From Psychrobacter sp. UBA6766 (GTDB taxonomy: Bacteria; Pseudomonadota; Gammaproteobacteria; Pseudomonadales; Moraxellaceae), in the NCBI RefSeq assembly GCF_002453355.1, contig NZ_DKGQ01000019.1, positions 1 to 58,373 on the forward strand: a DNA stretch of 58,373 nucleotides. The letters are read 5' to 3'. Within the stretch, counting starts at the first letter, position 1; every line of letters starts with the position of its first letter. Position numbers and translations under genes: made by a program. The notes under the pieces were generated by a model, which ran no database searches, was not told the DNA's origin, and saw only the letters and a list, made by a program, of their open reading frames with translations. Below are positions 26,727 to 36,404 of the stretch, one piece after another.

Positions 26727-27062
26727 ATGATTTGGCTAAAAATGCTTATTGGCGCTTTGATGGTATTACTGATTCAACTTTTTGCGCAGACGCGATTCTT
26801 TTATTTGGCAGCCTTGGCACCGCTGTTTCCCACGTTTACTTTGATTAGCCATTTTATTGTTGGCACTGAGCGTAGTGCTGCTGATTTAAGGGTAGCGCTG
26901 ATTTTTAGCATGCTGGGTGTCATACCGCATCTTATTTACACCTTTGTGGTATTTTTTAGCATCAGCTACGTCAGCTTATATAAAGCGCTTTTATTGGGCG
27001 TGGTCGCTTGGACGGTGGCAGCGGCTATTCTAGTGATCGCATGGCAATATATTCAAGCTTAG
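26727..27062 (+). CDS. glpM: GlpM-like inner-membrane protein
   Basis: A 111-aa, almost wholly hydrophobic protein with four probable membrane helices, fitting the GlpM family in size and profile (GlpM was linked to alginate production and glycerol metabolism in Pseudomonas). The motif FPTFTLISHFIVGTERS between helices 1-2 and 3 is the most conserved part. It stands alone; AGGAGAT precedes the start. The molecular function of the family is not established. Confidence 0.7.
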   Translation: MIWLKMLIGALMVLLIQLFAQTRFFYLAALAPLFPTFTLISHFIVGTERSAADLRVALIFSMLGVIPHLIYTFVVFFSISYVSLYKALLLGVVAWTVAAAILVIAWQYIQA

Positions 27063-27382
27063 AATGGGTTAAAAACGTCATTATTTTCTATCATTCGAGC
27101 AAAAGTAGTGTTTTAGAGCTGATAAAGCACATCAAACGATTCATACATGATTAACAATGGGTTTTAAGACGATTGCTATAAATATAGGCTCTTTAGCTTT
27201 GGTCAACGATATTATTCTTAAGGACAGTTTCATTATTTTATCTGCAATGTTAAACACAGCGCTATCTACTGCAAAGTAAGGCTCACGCCAATATCAAGGG
27301 CACGAATAGGGTCATTACTAAGATCAGCACTATCATAACCATTCAACTCGTTATCACTGATAAAAATAGGGCTTAAAAAAAG
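27063..27382. other. Intergenic, no gene seen
   Basis: About 320 bp without a convincing frame or strong hairpin. It should hold the promoter of the antiporter gene; a weak AAGGACAG-like string near 27220 is not linked to a start. Confidence 0.5.
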
Positions 27383-29173
27383 ATGGATACCTTAAATATC
27401 CTGTATCTCGTAGGGGCAGTTTTAATTTTTGCCAGTATCATGGCAAGTACGTTATCAGCGCGTTTGGGCGTTCCGCTATTATTGTTGTTTTTAGTCGTTG
27501 GGATGCTTGCTGGTGAAGAAGGCATCATGGGGATTGAGTTTTCTCAATATGGTATTGCTAACTTTGTTGGGCAGGCGGCGCTGGCGTGTATTTTGTTAGA
27601 TGGTGGACTGCGTACCTCCTTTAAATCTTTCCGAGTTGGATTAAAACCGGCTATTACGCTTGCCACGTGGGGCGTACTAGCAACGGTCATGATACTGGGC
27701 ATATTTGTTACTTGGCTGCTTGATGTCGATTGGCGCTTTGGTTTATTGATGGCGGCAATCGTTGGTTCGACCGATGCAGCCGCGGTATTTTCATTGCTAC
27801 GAAATGGCGGGGTAAAGCTTAACGACCGCGTCCAAGCCACGCTCGAATTAGAATCTGGTGCCAACGATCCGTTAGCTATTTTATTGGTAACAGGATTAAT
27901 TGCTTTAAATGTTGACCCTGCTGGGCAAACGGTATTAGGCTTTTTAGGGTTACTATTACAGCAGCTTAGCTTTGGCCTTGGTATGGGATTACTGTTTGGA
28001 TATTTACTAGCGAGGTTATTACCTAAGATACGACTGGCAGAAGGCATGTATGCCATTTTGATATTGTCTGCTGGCTTGGCGGTATTCGCGGCGACCAACT
28101 TAATCGGTGGTAGTGGGTTTTTAGCGGTTTATCTGGCGGGGGTGTTGATTGGTAACCATAAAGTACGCTCAACCGAGCATGTCATGCGGGTGATGGACAG
28201 CTTTGCTTGGTTATCACAAGCAGTATTGTTTGTGGTGCTAGGTTTATTAGTCACACCATCAAACGTGATTAACGTTTGGTATTATTCGGTCGCTATCGCC
28301 GCCTTTATGATTTTGATTGCCCGTCCTATCGCGGTTTATAGCAGCGTGAAGCCGTTTAAGTTTAAAGACAGAGAAATAGGGTTTATTTCTTGGGTTGGCT
28401 TGCGCGGTGCAGTTCCTATTACTCTTGCTATTTTACCAGTGATGGCGGGCATTAATAATGCTTTTATGCTGTTTGATATTGCCTTTGGTGTCGTGGTTTT
28501 ATCTTTAATTTTGCAAGGTACAACCATTCCTTTTATGGCAGATTTATTTAAAGTACGTATTCCCAATAATAAAGACCCCGAAGAGAAGCATGAGGTTTGG
28601 GTATCTGATAAGGCAAGTATTACTTTATATCAATTTCAGGTAAAGTCAGGAGCATTTGCGATTGGACGCCATCCCAGAGGTATCTCTAACCATGTCAATC
28701 CTGATGAGATTAGTATTTTTGCCTTGGTACGTCAGCAGCAAATTGTGATTGTTGATGAAGATACCAAGCTTAAATTTGGCGATAGCGTTTGGTATGCGAT
28801 GCGAGGCAACCATGCCAGCCAAATTGCTAAGATTTTTAATGATACGACCTTGGATCGTAAAGCCATCGATGATTTTTATGGTGATTGGCTACTATCACCA
28901 AGTGTCAAACTTGGCGATTTGCCATTTTTTACTGGGGTGATGACCTCCGAGTCTTTGGTTGATAAGCTTAAATCTAAACCTGAAAATAGCGAAAAAAATA
29001 TGTGGGCGCAAACGGTTGCTGAATATGTCAAAGATAGCTTGGATACCGCGCCAGTATCGGGTGATATGGTGGCGATTAATGATGAATGGTCGTTGGTCAT
29101 CAAAGAAGTTGATGATAACGGTAAACTTAGAACGATTGGCTTAAAACATGAAAACTTAGCCAAACCCGCTTAA
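27383..29173 (+). CDS. cvrA: Potassium/proton antiporter, NhaP2/CvrA type (CPA1)
   Basis: Inner-membrane cation/proton antiporter used in K+ efflux and osmotic or pH adaptation. The 596-aa protein has about 12 membrane helices in the first 390 residues, with the CPA1 features GSTDAAAVF and ELESGANDPLAI (ion-binding Asp). After the membrane part are a TrkA-C/RCK-C-like region (about 410-480) and a CorC/HlyC-type C-terminal domain (about 500-590), the layout of NhaP2. Single gene with its own promoter region. The ion preference is known from the family, not from this sequence. Confidence 0.88.
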   Translation: MDTLNILYLVGAVLIFASIMASTLSARLGVPLLLLFLVVGMLAGEEGIMGIEFSQYGIANFVGQAALACILLDGGLRTSFKSFRVGLKPAITLATWGVLATVMILGIFVTWLLDVDWRFGLLMAAIVGSTDAAAVFSLLRNGGVKLNDRVQATLELESGANDPLAILLVTGLIALNVDPAGQTVLGFLGLLLQQLSFGLGMGLLFGYLLARLLPKIRLAEGMYAILILSAGLAVFAATNLIGGSGFLAVYLAGVLIGNHKVRSTEHVMRVMDSFAWLSQAVLFVVLGLLVTPSNVINVWYYSVAIAAFMILIARPIAVYSSVKPFKFKDREIGFISWVGLRGAVPITLAILPVMAGINNAFMLFDIAFGVVVLSLILQGTTIPFMADLFKVRIPNNKDPEEKHEVWVSDKASITLYQFQVKSGAFAIGRHPRGISNHVNPDEISIFALVRQQQIVIVDEDTKLKFGDSVWYAMRGNHASQIAKIFNDTTLDRKAIDDFYGDWLLSPSVKLGDLPFFTGVMTSESLVDKLKSKPENSEKNMWAQTVAEYVKDSLDTAPVSGDMVAINDEWSLVIKEVDDNGKLRTIGLKHENLAKPA

Positions 29174-29295
29174 TCAATAATATTGTCAATAGTTTGCAAG
29201 ATGACAGAAGAATAGGTGATGAGTGGTTGGGCGGTTAATAAATGATGGTTATGTCTGATAAGAAACCTATTTTTTAAGAAATCTATTTTTAAAAC

Positions 29296-29328
29296 AAAAA
29301 AAGCCCTGTCAAATTGATAGGGCTTTTT
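29296..29328. terminator. Bidirectional terminator between cvrA and the DUF2058 gene
   Basis: Stem AGCCCTGTC / GATAGGGCT around AAATT with an A-run before and TTTTT after, placed between convergent genes. Confidence 0.82.
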
Positions 29329-29358
29329 CTTGTGTATTAAGCTATTTTTACCGCTCAA

Positions 29359-29892
29359 TTACCACATCAAATCATCTGGAATCACATAAGCGGCATAAGG
29401 ATCATCTTCTTCTAGCTCAGATTCCGTTTTATCATTCGATACCACGATAAAGCCTTCTAGTTTCGAGTTGATACGGTCAGCTAATGGGCGAGGGAGTAGC
29501 GCATAATCGTCTTCTAAACGCGCAATTACTACGTGTCCTGCCACGATTTGGTCATATAGCTTTTGAGTAATATAAACCTTTTTAATCTTAGTATCATCAA
29601 CGAACTGATAGCTGACTTCACCGTCTGTCTCAGTGATTTGGTGTTGCTGAATCATTTGAATAACATTGGCTCTTAGCGTTTTTTGTTCTAAAAGTTGCTG
29701 TTTTTCCTGATTGAGCTTTTGATCTTTCTCTATCTTTTTGGCTTGCGCTTCTGCCAAGGCTTTTTTGGCTTCAAGGTTTGATACATCGCCGGTGCGCTTG
29801 GCATGTTGTGACTGTTTGCTGATTTTTTTGGCTTTTTTGCTATCCACCAATCCAGCTTTTAAGAGTTGTTCTTGTAGGGCGTTTTTGGCCAT
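29359..29892 (-). CDS. yaiL: DUF2058 protein (YaiL-like)
   Basis: A 177-aa protein of the DUF2058 family, function unknown (suspected nucleoprotein or polysaccharide-related role). The N-terminal half is a highly charged Lys/Gln/Ala-rich helix, likely coiled coil (about 20-75). The C-terminal half is compact, with YITQKLYDQIVAGHVVIARL and an acidic end, DDPYAAYVIPDDLMW, the family's typical terminus. Monocistronic. Confidence 0.82.
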   Translation of the reverse strand: MAKNALQEQLLKAGLVDSKKAKKISKQSQHAKRTGDVSNLEAKKALAEAQAKKIEKDQKLNQEKQQLLEQKTLRANVIQMIQQHQITETDGEVSYQFVDDTKIKKVYITQKLYDQIVAGHVVIARLEDDYALLPRPLADRINSKLEGFIVVSNDKTESELEEDDPYAAYVIPDDLMW

Positions 29893-30136
29893 GTTTGTGT
29901 TACCTAAATAAATTACCTAAATAAAATTGGCTAAATCGTAGTATCTAAAAAGTTATGGTAGCAAATTTTACGCTGATATGTCAGTACATTGAGATTTCTA
30001 ATGGCTTGTTTTAGGCTTAGCTTGAACGGGTTGCATTATAAATTTAGCGAAAGCAGGAACAGATGCTTAAAATGAGACAATTTTCCACAACCAGTTTTCC
30101 ACAATTAATAATGATAATTTTTTAGATGTTCTAGCC
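29893..30136. other. Intergenic, promoter region of the DUF2058 gene
   Basis: About 245 bp up to the tctA terminator. It contains two TTTTCCACA strings near 30069 and 30081, which may be chance. No small gene seen. Confidence 0.35.
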
Positions 30137-30173
30137 AAAAAAAACGGTAGTCACACATAAAGCATAACTACCG
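30137..30173 (-). terminator. Terminator of the tctCBA operon
   Basis: On the minus strand CGGTAGT pairs with ACTACCG around a 15-base loop and is followed by eight T. It lies 35 bp after the tctA stop. Confidence 0.82.
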
Positions 30174-30207
30174 CCGGAGAAGACTTTGAGAACAGTACAA
30201 TTAAAAC

Positions 30208-31713
30208 TTAAGCAGCAGATTTATTAAAACGTCTACGATAAATGCTACGTAGGATTGGCATAAATACCATCAAAATAGCCAATAACCATAGCACTATAGT
30301 AATCGGGCTGCTCCATAAGATACTTAGCTCACCTTGAGAAATAGATAGCGCGCGTCTTAGATTAGATTCCATAAGCTCACCCAATACATAACCCAAAATG
30401 AGCGCTGATAATGGGAAGTTTAACTTACGCAAGAAGTAACCGAATACCCCAAGTGCGACCATAAATACCAAATCAAAGGTCGTGCTATGAATCGAGTATA
30501 CGCCTACAAAGCTGACCGCAGCGATGGCTGGTACTAAGATATAGTTTGGCACATTAAGCAGTTTGGCAAACAAACCAACCAATGGGATGTTCATTACGAG
30601 CAAAATCACGTTACAGATAAATAAAGACGCAATCAGACCCCAAACGATATCAGGCTGCTCCGTAAATAACTGCGGTCCCGGCGTGATATTATATAAGGTT
30701 AAAGCGCCCATCATGACCGCTGTCGTACCCGAACCCGGTACCCCAAGCGTCAACATTGGCACAAATGAACCGCAAGCTGACGCATTATTTGCCGCCTCTG
30801 GCGACGCCACGCCGCGCAGATCACCGTCACCGAAAGTACCGGTATCACCAGCGATTTTGCGTTCACTGGCATACGTCATAGCACTTGCAATGGTCGCGCC
30901 AGCACCGGGTAAAATACCAACGACAAAGCCCATTAAGCCGCTTCGTAACATGGCGCCCAAAGAGAACAGAAATTCTTTAAAGTTTAATAAACTACGTTTG
31001 CCTTGCTCAATAACCTTGTGACCCGTGGTGGTTTTTTCGAGTAGGATTAAGATTTCACTGACACTAAAAAAGCCAATAACGATGGTAGTAAATTGGATGC
31101 CATCGGATAGGTGAACCGAATCAAAAGTAAATCGGTAAATGCCAGTCACTGCATCGACACCAACCGTCGCTAAGCCAAGACCAATAAGCGCTGAGATTCC
31201 TGTTTTAATGGGTTGATCACCGACCAAACCACTCAAACAGGTAATCGCAAATACCATTAAGACAAAGTATTCAGCCGGACCAAAAGAGATGGCCCATTTA
31301 GCTAATAAAGGCGCGAATAAAACCACACCGATCGTGGCAATCGTGGCACCAACAAAAGAGCTTACAGCAGATAGCGACAGCGCAATACCCGCTTTACCTT
31401 GCTTCGCCAGTGGATAGCCATCTAACGTGGTCATAATGGCGCCAGCATCACCTGGTACGTTAATGAGGATGGCGGAGATACGACCGCCATATTCACAACC
31501 AAGATAGACCGCGGCAAGTAAGATTAGCGCACTCTCTGGTGGTAACCCAAGCGCAAAGGCGAATGGCAGTAAGATTGCCACACCGTTGATTGGACCAAGT
31601 CCAGGCAACATACCCACAATCGTTCCTAAAAAAGCGCCGATAAGTGCAATCAGTAGGTTTTCTGGCGTGGAGGCAATCGCGAAGCCATGCATTAAAAAAT
31701 TAAAAGTATCCAT
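30208..31713 (-). CDS. tctA: Tripartite tricarboxylate transporter, large permease TctA
   Basis: Large membrane subunit of a tripartite tricarboxylate transporter, which imports citrate-like or other organic anions using a proton or sodium gradient and a periplasmic binding protein. The 501-aa protein has about 11-12 membrane helices. Family motifs are GTIVGMLPGLGPINGVAILLP near the N-terminus and GFVVGILPGAGATIASA in the middle, the twin glycine-rich repeats of TctA. Separated by 5 bp from tctB. Substrate is not evident. Confidence 0.93.
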   Translation of the reverse strand: MDTFNFLMHGFAIASTPENLLIALIGAFLGTIVGMLPGLGPINGVAILLPFAFALGLPPESALILLAAVYLGCEYGGRISAILINVPGDAGAIMTTLDGYPLAKQGKAGIALSLSAVSSFVGATIATIGVVLFAPLLAKWAISFGPAEYFVLMVFAITCLSGLVGDQPIKTGISALIGLGLATVGVDAVTGIYRFTFDSVHLSDGIQFTTIVIGFFSVSEILILLEKTTTGHKVIEQGKRSLLNFKEFLFSLGAMLRSGLMGFVVGILPGAGATIASAMTYASERKIAGDTGTFGDGDLRGVASPEAANNASACGSFVPMLTLGVPGSGTTAVMMGALTLYNITPGPQLFTEQPDIVWGLIASLFICNVILLVMNIPLVGLFAKLLNVPNYILVPAIAAVSFVGVYSIHSTTFDLVFMVALGVFGYFLRKLNFPLSALILGYVLGELMESNLRRALSISQGELSILWSSPITIVLWLLAILMVFMPILRSIYRRRFNKSAA

Positions 31714-31718
31714 ATTGG

Positions 31719-32174
31719 CTATCCTCTTATCCCTGATAACAATCCAAGTGGTAACTTGACATCTAACAGAATGTCAAATAAGACGTACAAGCCAATACTG
31801 ATTAACACTGAAAAGATAAAGCTTTTAAGCGGTTTGCCAGCAAAGAGTAAACCGATGGCAAAAGACATCAGAATGGTGGCAAGAATAAAGCCCAATACCT
31901 CAAAAATCAAACCATAGACGAGTAATGCAAGCGCACAAAGTACCAAGTTTCTAATAATTGGTTTGGTAAGCCCTAATTCTATCGGCTTAGTAAAGCTCGC
32001 TGGACGAAAAGCAACGACTAAAGCGCCAAATGCCAGCAATGAAAAGATTAAGATGGGGTAAGGGCGCGGGCCAATTGGATCATAGGCGATAGGAGCGACA
32101 TAGCCAATGGCTAAGTATATTAAAAATAAGCTCACCAGTGCCATTAGCCCAGAAAATAAGCGTTCTATAGTCAT
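31719..32174 (-). CDS. tctB: Tripartite tricarboxylate transporter, small subunit TctB
   Basis: Small membrane subunit (151 aa, four predicted helices) that partners TctA. The PIGPRPYP motif after helix 1 is typical. An AGGAGTC ribosome binding site precedes the ATG. It is separated from tctC by a hairpin that could lower expression of the membrane subunits relative to the binding protein. Confidence 0.88.
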   Translation of the reverse strand: MTIERLFSGLMALVSLFLIYLAIGYVAPIAYDPIGPRPYPILIFSLLAFGALVVAFRPASFTKPIELGLTKPIIRNLVLCALALLVYGLIFEVLGFILATILMSFAIGLLFAGKPLKSFIFSVLISIGLYVLFDILLDVKLPLGLLSGIRG

Positions 32175-32200
32175 AAGAAGACTCCTAGGATTTTAGGGCA

Positions 32201-32235
32201 AAAAGGCTGGCATATCTATTTTTTGCCAGCCTTTT
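32201..32235 (-). terminator. Intra-operon terminator/attenuator between tctC and tctB
   Basis: Perfect 12-bp stem AAAAGGCTGGCA / TGCCAGCCTTTT, followed on the minus strand by a T-run. It would stop most transcripts after tctC and leave a minority to read into tctBA. Confidence 0.8.
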
Positions 32236-32291
32236 CAGAATACGGTCAAGCGTTCATACTCAATCAATAACGTGATCGAATATTAAGCGCA

Positions 32292-33329
32292 CTATTTGGC
32301 TTCAGCCTCAACAAGACCGTATTCAGCAGACAACTCACGAAGCTCGCCCGTACGCTTATAAACATATTCTTGAAGCTCATCACCGGTCATAGAGAATGGC
32401 AATAGCTCTTGCTGTTCACGTAGCTCGGCAAATTTTGGATCAGCAAGCATCTTATCAAAGGCATCTTTCCACCAGTTATAAGCACTCGGACTGACATCTG
32501 GTCCCATATAGTAACCACGAACGACCGGCCACGTAACATCATATCCTTGCTCTTTAGCAGTAGGAATGTCGCTCATAGTGCCACCGAGTCTTTCATCAGC
32601 AAATACGGCCAATACGCGTAATTTTCCAGCAGTGGTTTGTGGCATAAGCTCTGCAATTCCGGCACTAACGGCCGTGATGTGATTTCCCATTACTGCTGTG
32701 ATGGCCTCACCGCCGCCTTCCATTGCTACATAGGTCATGTCGTTCGGATTGACACCAACGGCTTTAGCTAGCATAGCAGTTTGCATCCAATCCTGACCAC
32801 CGACACTACCGCCTGCGCCAAAGCTGACTGATTTTGGATTTGTTTTTAAAACCTTAACTAAGTCGTCTAGGGTCTTTATGTCTGAGTCAGCATTGACTGC
32901 GACAGCGCCATAATCTGTGCCGACACCAGCCAGCCATTTCACATCCTTTTCGGTAAATTTACCAAACTTACCTTGTGATAAATTAAGAATAGATCCCGTA
33001 GAGAAGGCGATGATGGCATCGCCATTATCACGATCATTGGCAACAATTTTGTTATAAGCAACAGCACCGACGCCGCCTGGCATGTAAGTGACGCGCATCG
33101 GGTCTTTTAAGATACCAGTGTCTTTTAAGCCGGCTTGAGCAAGTTTACAAGTCAAGTCAAAACCGCCACCTGGTTTGGCAGGTGCAATACATTCCGGACG
33201 TGAAGGTGCTGTCAGCTCGCTTGAGCCATCTGCAGAAGTCGCATCTGTACTTGCAGTTTCGTTAGCATTATTACAGGCAGTCAAAGATAAGATAGACAGG
33301 CCAAGAGCCAGATAAGATAGTTTTTTCAC
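32292..33329 (-). CDS. tctC: Tripartite tricarboxylate transporter, periplasmic binding protein TctC (Bug family)
   Basis: Extracytoplasmic solute receptor of the Bug family (345 aa). The start is taken as GTG 33329, because AAGGAG lies 6 bases upstream and the product then begins with a proper lipoprotein signal, MKKLSYLALGLSILSLTAC with the lipobox Cys; the in-frame ATG at 33365 would add an unlikely hydrophilic stretch. The mature part has the Bug pattern: APAKPGGGFD near the N-terminus and VSFGAGGSVGGQDW in the middle. Membrane-anchored in the periplasm, it delivers substrate to TctAB. Confidence 0.92.
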   Translation of the reverse strand: MKKLSYLALGLSILSLTACNNANETASTDATSADGSSELTAPSRPECIAPAKPGGGFDLTCKLAQAGLKDTGILKDPMRVTYMPGGVGAVAYNKIVANDRDNGDAIIAFSTGSILNLSQGKFGKFTEKDVKWLAGVGTDYGAVAVNADSDIKTLDDLVKVLKTNPKSVSFGAGGSVGGQDWMQTAMLAKAVGVNPNDMTYVAMEGGGEAITAVMGNHITAVSAGIAELMPQTTAGKLRVLAVFADERLGGTMSDIPTAKEQGYDVTWPVVRGYYMGPDVSPSAYNWWKDAFDKMLADPKFAELREQQELLPFSMTGDELQEYVYKRTGELRELSAEYGLVEAEAK

Positions 33330-33627
33330 ACAACACTCCTTGTGTATGGTTACACCAAAATTCAATGAGATTCTAATTAAAATAATCCTGTTTCGAGGCT
33401 TAAACTTAGGATTAAATTAATGAGGTTACTAGACTTTATCTAAATATGTTTTTTCGTCACTATGTAAAAGTAACAGAATATCTCTAAAATAACAAGAAAC
33501 ATATGTATGTCTGTATGAATTTCTATTGTACTATAAAGATATAAGAATCTGTTGATTGTTCTTTTTAGGAGAATCTTGCAATAAGATATGGGAAGTTAAT
33601 TGGATGGTTTTGCTTGCTTATAGGCAG

Positions 33628-34917
33628 TTAAAAGATGAATTGGATAATTAAGATCGCTATTATTCCAACACAAATATCTAAGGGCACAGCTTTGAATAAT
33701 AGAGCACTAAAAAGCTTGTTTTTTTCTATAACGACTTGAGAGGCGCCTAACATTAGACTTCCGCCTGATGAGAAAGGGGACAGCGATGAGCTTTGTGCTC
33801 CCACAACAATACAGGTAAATAGTAATAAAGGGCTTATTCCAGAAGCAACGGCTAAAGGCAGCACTATAGGAAATAAAGTAGGGGCAACTACGCCAAGTGT
33901 ACTGGCAAATATCGACATGATGGCGCTGATAACGAAGACTAAAGTTGGTATCATCCAGATAGGAACATTGGTACTGAGCCATTCTGTTAGCTCGTAAATG
34001 ACCCCAACCTCTACTCCGAGGCGAATTAACATACCGACGCCACAAATCATAATAAGCGTATTCCAAGGTATGAGTGCAATCACGGCTTTTTCGTCACCTA
34101 ACTTTAAAAATAGGCTAATCAAAGCAAAAATAATAGCAATAAAACCAATGTCAATCCGAGCATTCAAAAACTCAATCGCTGATACTTGCGGCATGAGTAG
34201 GTTTAAAATGGGCACAATGAGCACAGCCGCCATCATAATAAAAATCAGCATAATAGATTGTTTTTGCTTACTATCAAAAGGCTCTGGCGCTGTCGTTTGA
34301 ATTGCAATTTTGCTATTTTTGGCATTGAATACGCTATAACCACCCAATAGAATCACAGGAATTAAAAAAGTAGCGGTAAAGATGCCTAAAACATAGGTAA
34401 AGCTATTGTCATTGGCGACACCTGCGCCGCGCATCAGCTCCCTAAAAATAACCCCGCTTTGTGAGGTGATAAAGTTAGCGCCGGCAAGCGCACCATAATT
34501 TACTGATAAAGTGGCAATGACGATATTTAAATTGGTTCGTTTAGACAAGAGCAAAATCATCGGTGCCATCGTCGCTAAAACGGTGTAATAGCCAGCACCT
34601 AAGCCTGCGACAACCGTGGCGACAAGGAATATAACCACTGGCAAAAATGATGGAAAATGACGACACTTATAAATCAGATGGCTCGATAGCTTCTCTAAAG
34701 CGCCATTAGCAAGAGGGAAGTTATAAAAGAGGGTCACGGCAAAAATAACAAAGAAGATTTTTAGCGGCCATAGCTCGATAATCTCATGAGCCTTTAGCCC
34801 CATTCCGAAACAACCGATCAGGTATGAAAACGCAATAGCAAATAAGCCAATATTGATTTTGGTGGTATAACCTAAAATGATACAAATTACTATCGCAGCT
34901 AAAATATAAAGTGTCAC
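33628..34917 (-). CDS. Ion-transporter-superfamily permease (MatC/SLC13-like)
   Basis: A 429-aa inner-membrane permease with about 12 helices. It resembles dicarboxylate carriers of the MatC/SLC13-related group: two similar halves, with NYGALAGANFITSQSG in the first re-entrant region and SSLSPFSSGGSLMLG in the second. The start is GTG 34917, with AGAGG six bases upstream. It is divergent from a GntR/UTRA regulator across about 300 bp, suggesting that regulator controls it. Substrate is probably a small organic acid but cannot be named. Confidence 0.75.
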   Translation of the reverse strand: MTLYILAAIVICIILGYTTKINIGLFAIAFSYLIGCFGMGLKAHEIIELWPLKIFFVIFAVTLFYNFPLANGALEKLSSHLIYKCRHFPSFLPVVIFLVATVVAGLGAGYYTVLATMAPMILLLSKRTNLNIVIATLSVNYGALAGANFITSQSGVIFRELMRGAGVANDNSFTYVLGIFTATFLIPVILLGGYSVFNAKNSKIAIQTTAPEPFDSKQKQSIMLIFIMMAAVLIVPILNLLMPQVSAIEFLNARIDIGFIAIIFALISLFLKLGDEKAVIALIPWNTLIMICGVGMLIRLGVEVGVIYELTEWLSTNVPIWMIPTLVFVISAIMSIFASTLGVVAPTLFPIVLPLAVASGISPLLLFTCIVVGAQSSSLSPFSSGGSLMLGASQVVIEKNKLFSALLFKAVPLDICVGIIAILIIQFIF

Positions 34918-35221
34918 GACTGCCTCTTAACCTTAACAGGATGAATGCTATAAAGAACCATAGTAGTTTTTACAGAGTAAAGCGCATTACGCTAGTATGG
35001 ACAAATAGCCTTTAAGTAATGCTAAAAAACGTATAAGTCCGAACAGCGTCTCTAGTTGAGAAGAATGATAGCAAAAAAAGCCCAGTAAATTAGATAAGAT
35101 TGACTATAAAGAAATGACTAGGATGCCACATTAAAATGATCATAAACGCCTTGTTTTTTATGGCAGTAACAATCTTTAAAAAGAATTTAGTTCTTAAAAA
35201 ATTTTCTATGACGGTGAAATA
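34918..35221. promoter_or_regulatory. Divergent promoter region, permease and GntR regulator
   Basis: About 304 bp of AT-rich DNA between divergent start codons. It must hold both promoters and probably the GntR operator; I see no clear long palindrome. Confidence 0.45.
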
Positions 35222-35947
35222 ATGATAGACAATTTCAAAAACTTTAAAATGCCACGATATGAGCAGGTAAGGTGGCACATACAAACATTACTAACAGAGA
35301 GTAAGTGGGACGAAAATACCCCTTTGCCTAGTGAGCAGGAGTTCGCTGATAAGTATCAAGTATCGGTGGGAACCGTCCGAAAAGCGGTGGAAAAGCTAGT
35401 AGAAGAAGGGGTTTTAATAAAGCAGCAAGGGAGAGGGACTTTTTTAAAACGCCCAGATTTTAATAGCTCATTATTAAGATTTTTTAAGTTTCGTGATAAA
35501 GAATCTGGCTATGTCACTCCAACGGGCATAATCAAAAAAATTATGATGATAGAAGGGATCGATGATATTAATCTAAAGCTAAATATAGATAAAAATAAAG
35601 CGCTCATTTATATAGAGCGCGTTCGTAGCGTCGAAGACAAAGTCTTGCTGAGTGAAAAGATTTGGCTACCTAAAAATCGTTACGAAGCTTTTGCAACCTT
35701 AGAGCCTGAAGATTTTGAGAATCTTCTTTATCCTTTTTATTATACGAAGTGTGGACAGTTTGTGTCGTCTGCTGTAGAGACATTGTTTTTTATCACTGAT
35801 CACAGCGACCCTTATTTAGACAATAGCACCCAAGAAAACTTAGTGAAGGTTTGCCGCATTGCTAAGAATTTAGAAGGTGACCCTATCGAGTATAGAGAGT
35901 CTTTTGGACTGGCAGAGAAGTTTAGCTATGAGATTAATATTATTTAA
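35222..35947 (+). CDS. GntR/HutC-family transcriptional regulator with UTRA domain
   Basis: A 241-aa regulator. The N-terminal winged helix-turn-helix (about 10-75) carries the GntR signature LPSEQEFADKYQVSVGTVRKA, followed by the GRGTF wing. Residues about 90-235 form a UTRA ligand-binding domain as in HutC-type members. It is divergent from the permease at 33628-34917, and its ligand may be that permease's substrate. Confidence 0.88.
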   Translation: MIDNFKNFKMPRYEQVRWHIQTLLTESKWDENTPLPSEQEFADKYQVSVGTVRKAVEKLVEEGVLIKQQGRGTFLKRPDFNSSLLRFFKFRDKESGYVTPTGIIKKIMMIEGIDDINLKLNIDKNKALIYIERVRSVEDKVLLSEKIWLPKNRYEAFATLEPEDFENLLYPFYYTKCGQFVSSAVETLFFITDHSDPYLDNSTQENLVKVCRIAKNLEGDPIEYRESFGLAEKFSYEINII

Positions 35948-36404
35948 TTTAATGGTAAGCGATGTTTCTACAAATGATGTTTTAAATGATATAACCGTGA
36001 AGTAGTAGAGGTTATGGCAAAATATACCTTCTAAACACGTTCTACTATAATTTATTAAGATTTAAACAACTTTAAGCCCTTACAGGTCAATGACTGTAAG
36101 GGTCTAAATTTATCGCTATTCCTAACTGCCGAGCCGCCGCACTTAAATTGCATTTTTGTTTTCTATCTTTTTGAGAGCGTCTGCTTTAAATTCTGTCCTG
36201 TAGCTCTATATTTTCTTAATCACAATAAACTCATTATCGAGTTTTTAGTTTACCAAATTTAGTTGTAACAGCTCATAGACAGCGGTACTTAACCATGTGC
36301 CATTTTTTGATTAGCAGTGTTATGGTAGTTTAACTTTGTCAGACGTTTCTACCCGACTAAAGTAAATCTAGCTCCTATATAGTCTGTACGATTCACTTTA
36401 GCCA
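35948..36404. other. Intergenic with hairpin and IS debris
   Basis: This 457-bp stretch holds a hairpin at 36077-36102 (CCCTTACAG / CTGTAAGGG) and a decayed IS3-type orfA fragment. No intact gene. Confidence 0.6.
36120..36265 (-). pseudogene. Decayed IS3-family orfA fragment, related to the one at 18777
   Basis: On the minus strand, reading from GTG 36223, the DNA parallels the 18777 remnant base for base over about 70 positions (start region, ITKKI, YRTEFKADALKKI) but has in-frame stops. The leader is similar too, including GGTAAACTAA before the start. It is an old copy of the same element family. Confidence 0.65.

Noticed and set aside
27544..28098. Long open frame (184 codons) on the minus strand inside the antiporter gene
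   Set aside because: It lies wholly within a well-supported membrane protein gene, has a Pro/Ser/Asn-rich composition typical of antisense frames and no family features.
30563..31021. 152-codon frame on the plus strand inside tctA
   Set aside because: Antisense to a clearly conserved gene; no ribosome binding site or recognisable domain.
36077..36102. Hairpin CCCTTACAG/CTGTAAGGG as a terminator of the GntR gene
   Set aside because: It lies about 130 bp after the stop and is not followed by a run of T on the plus strand; kept only as a note in the intergenic entry.
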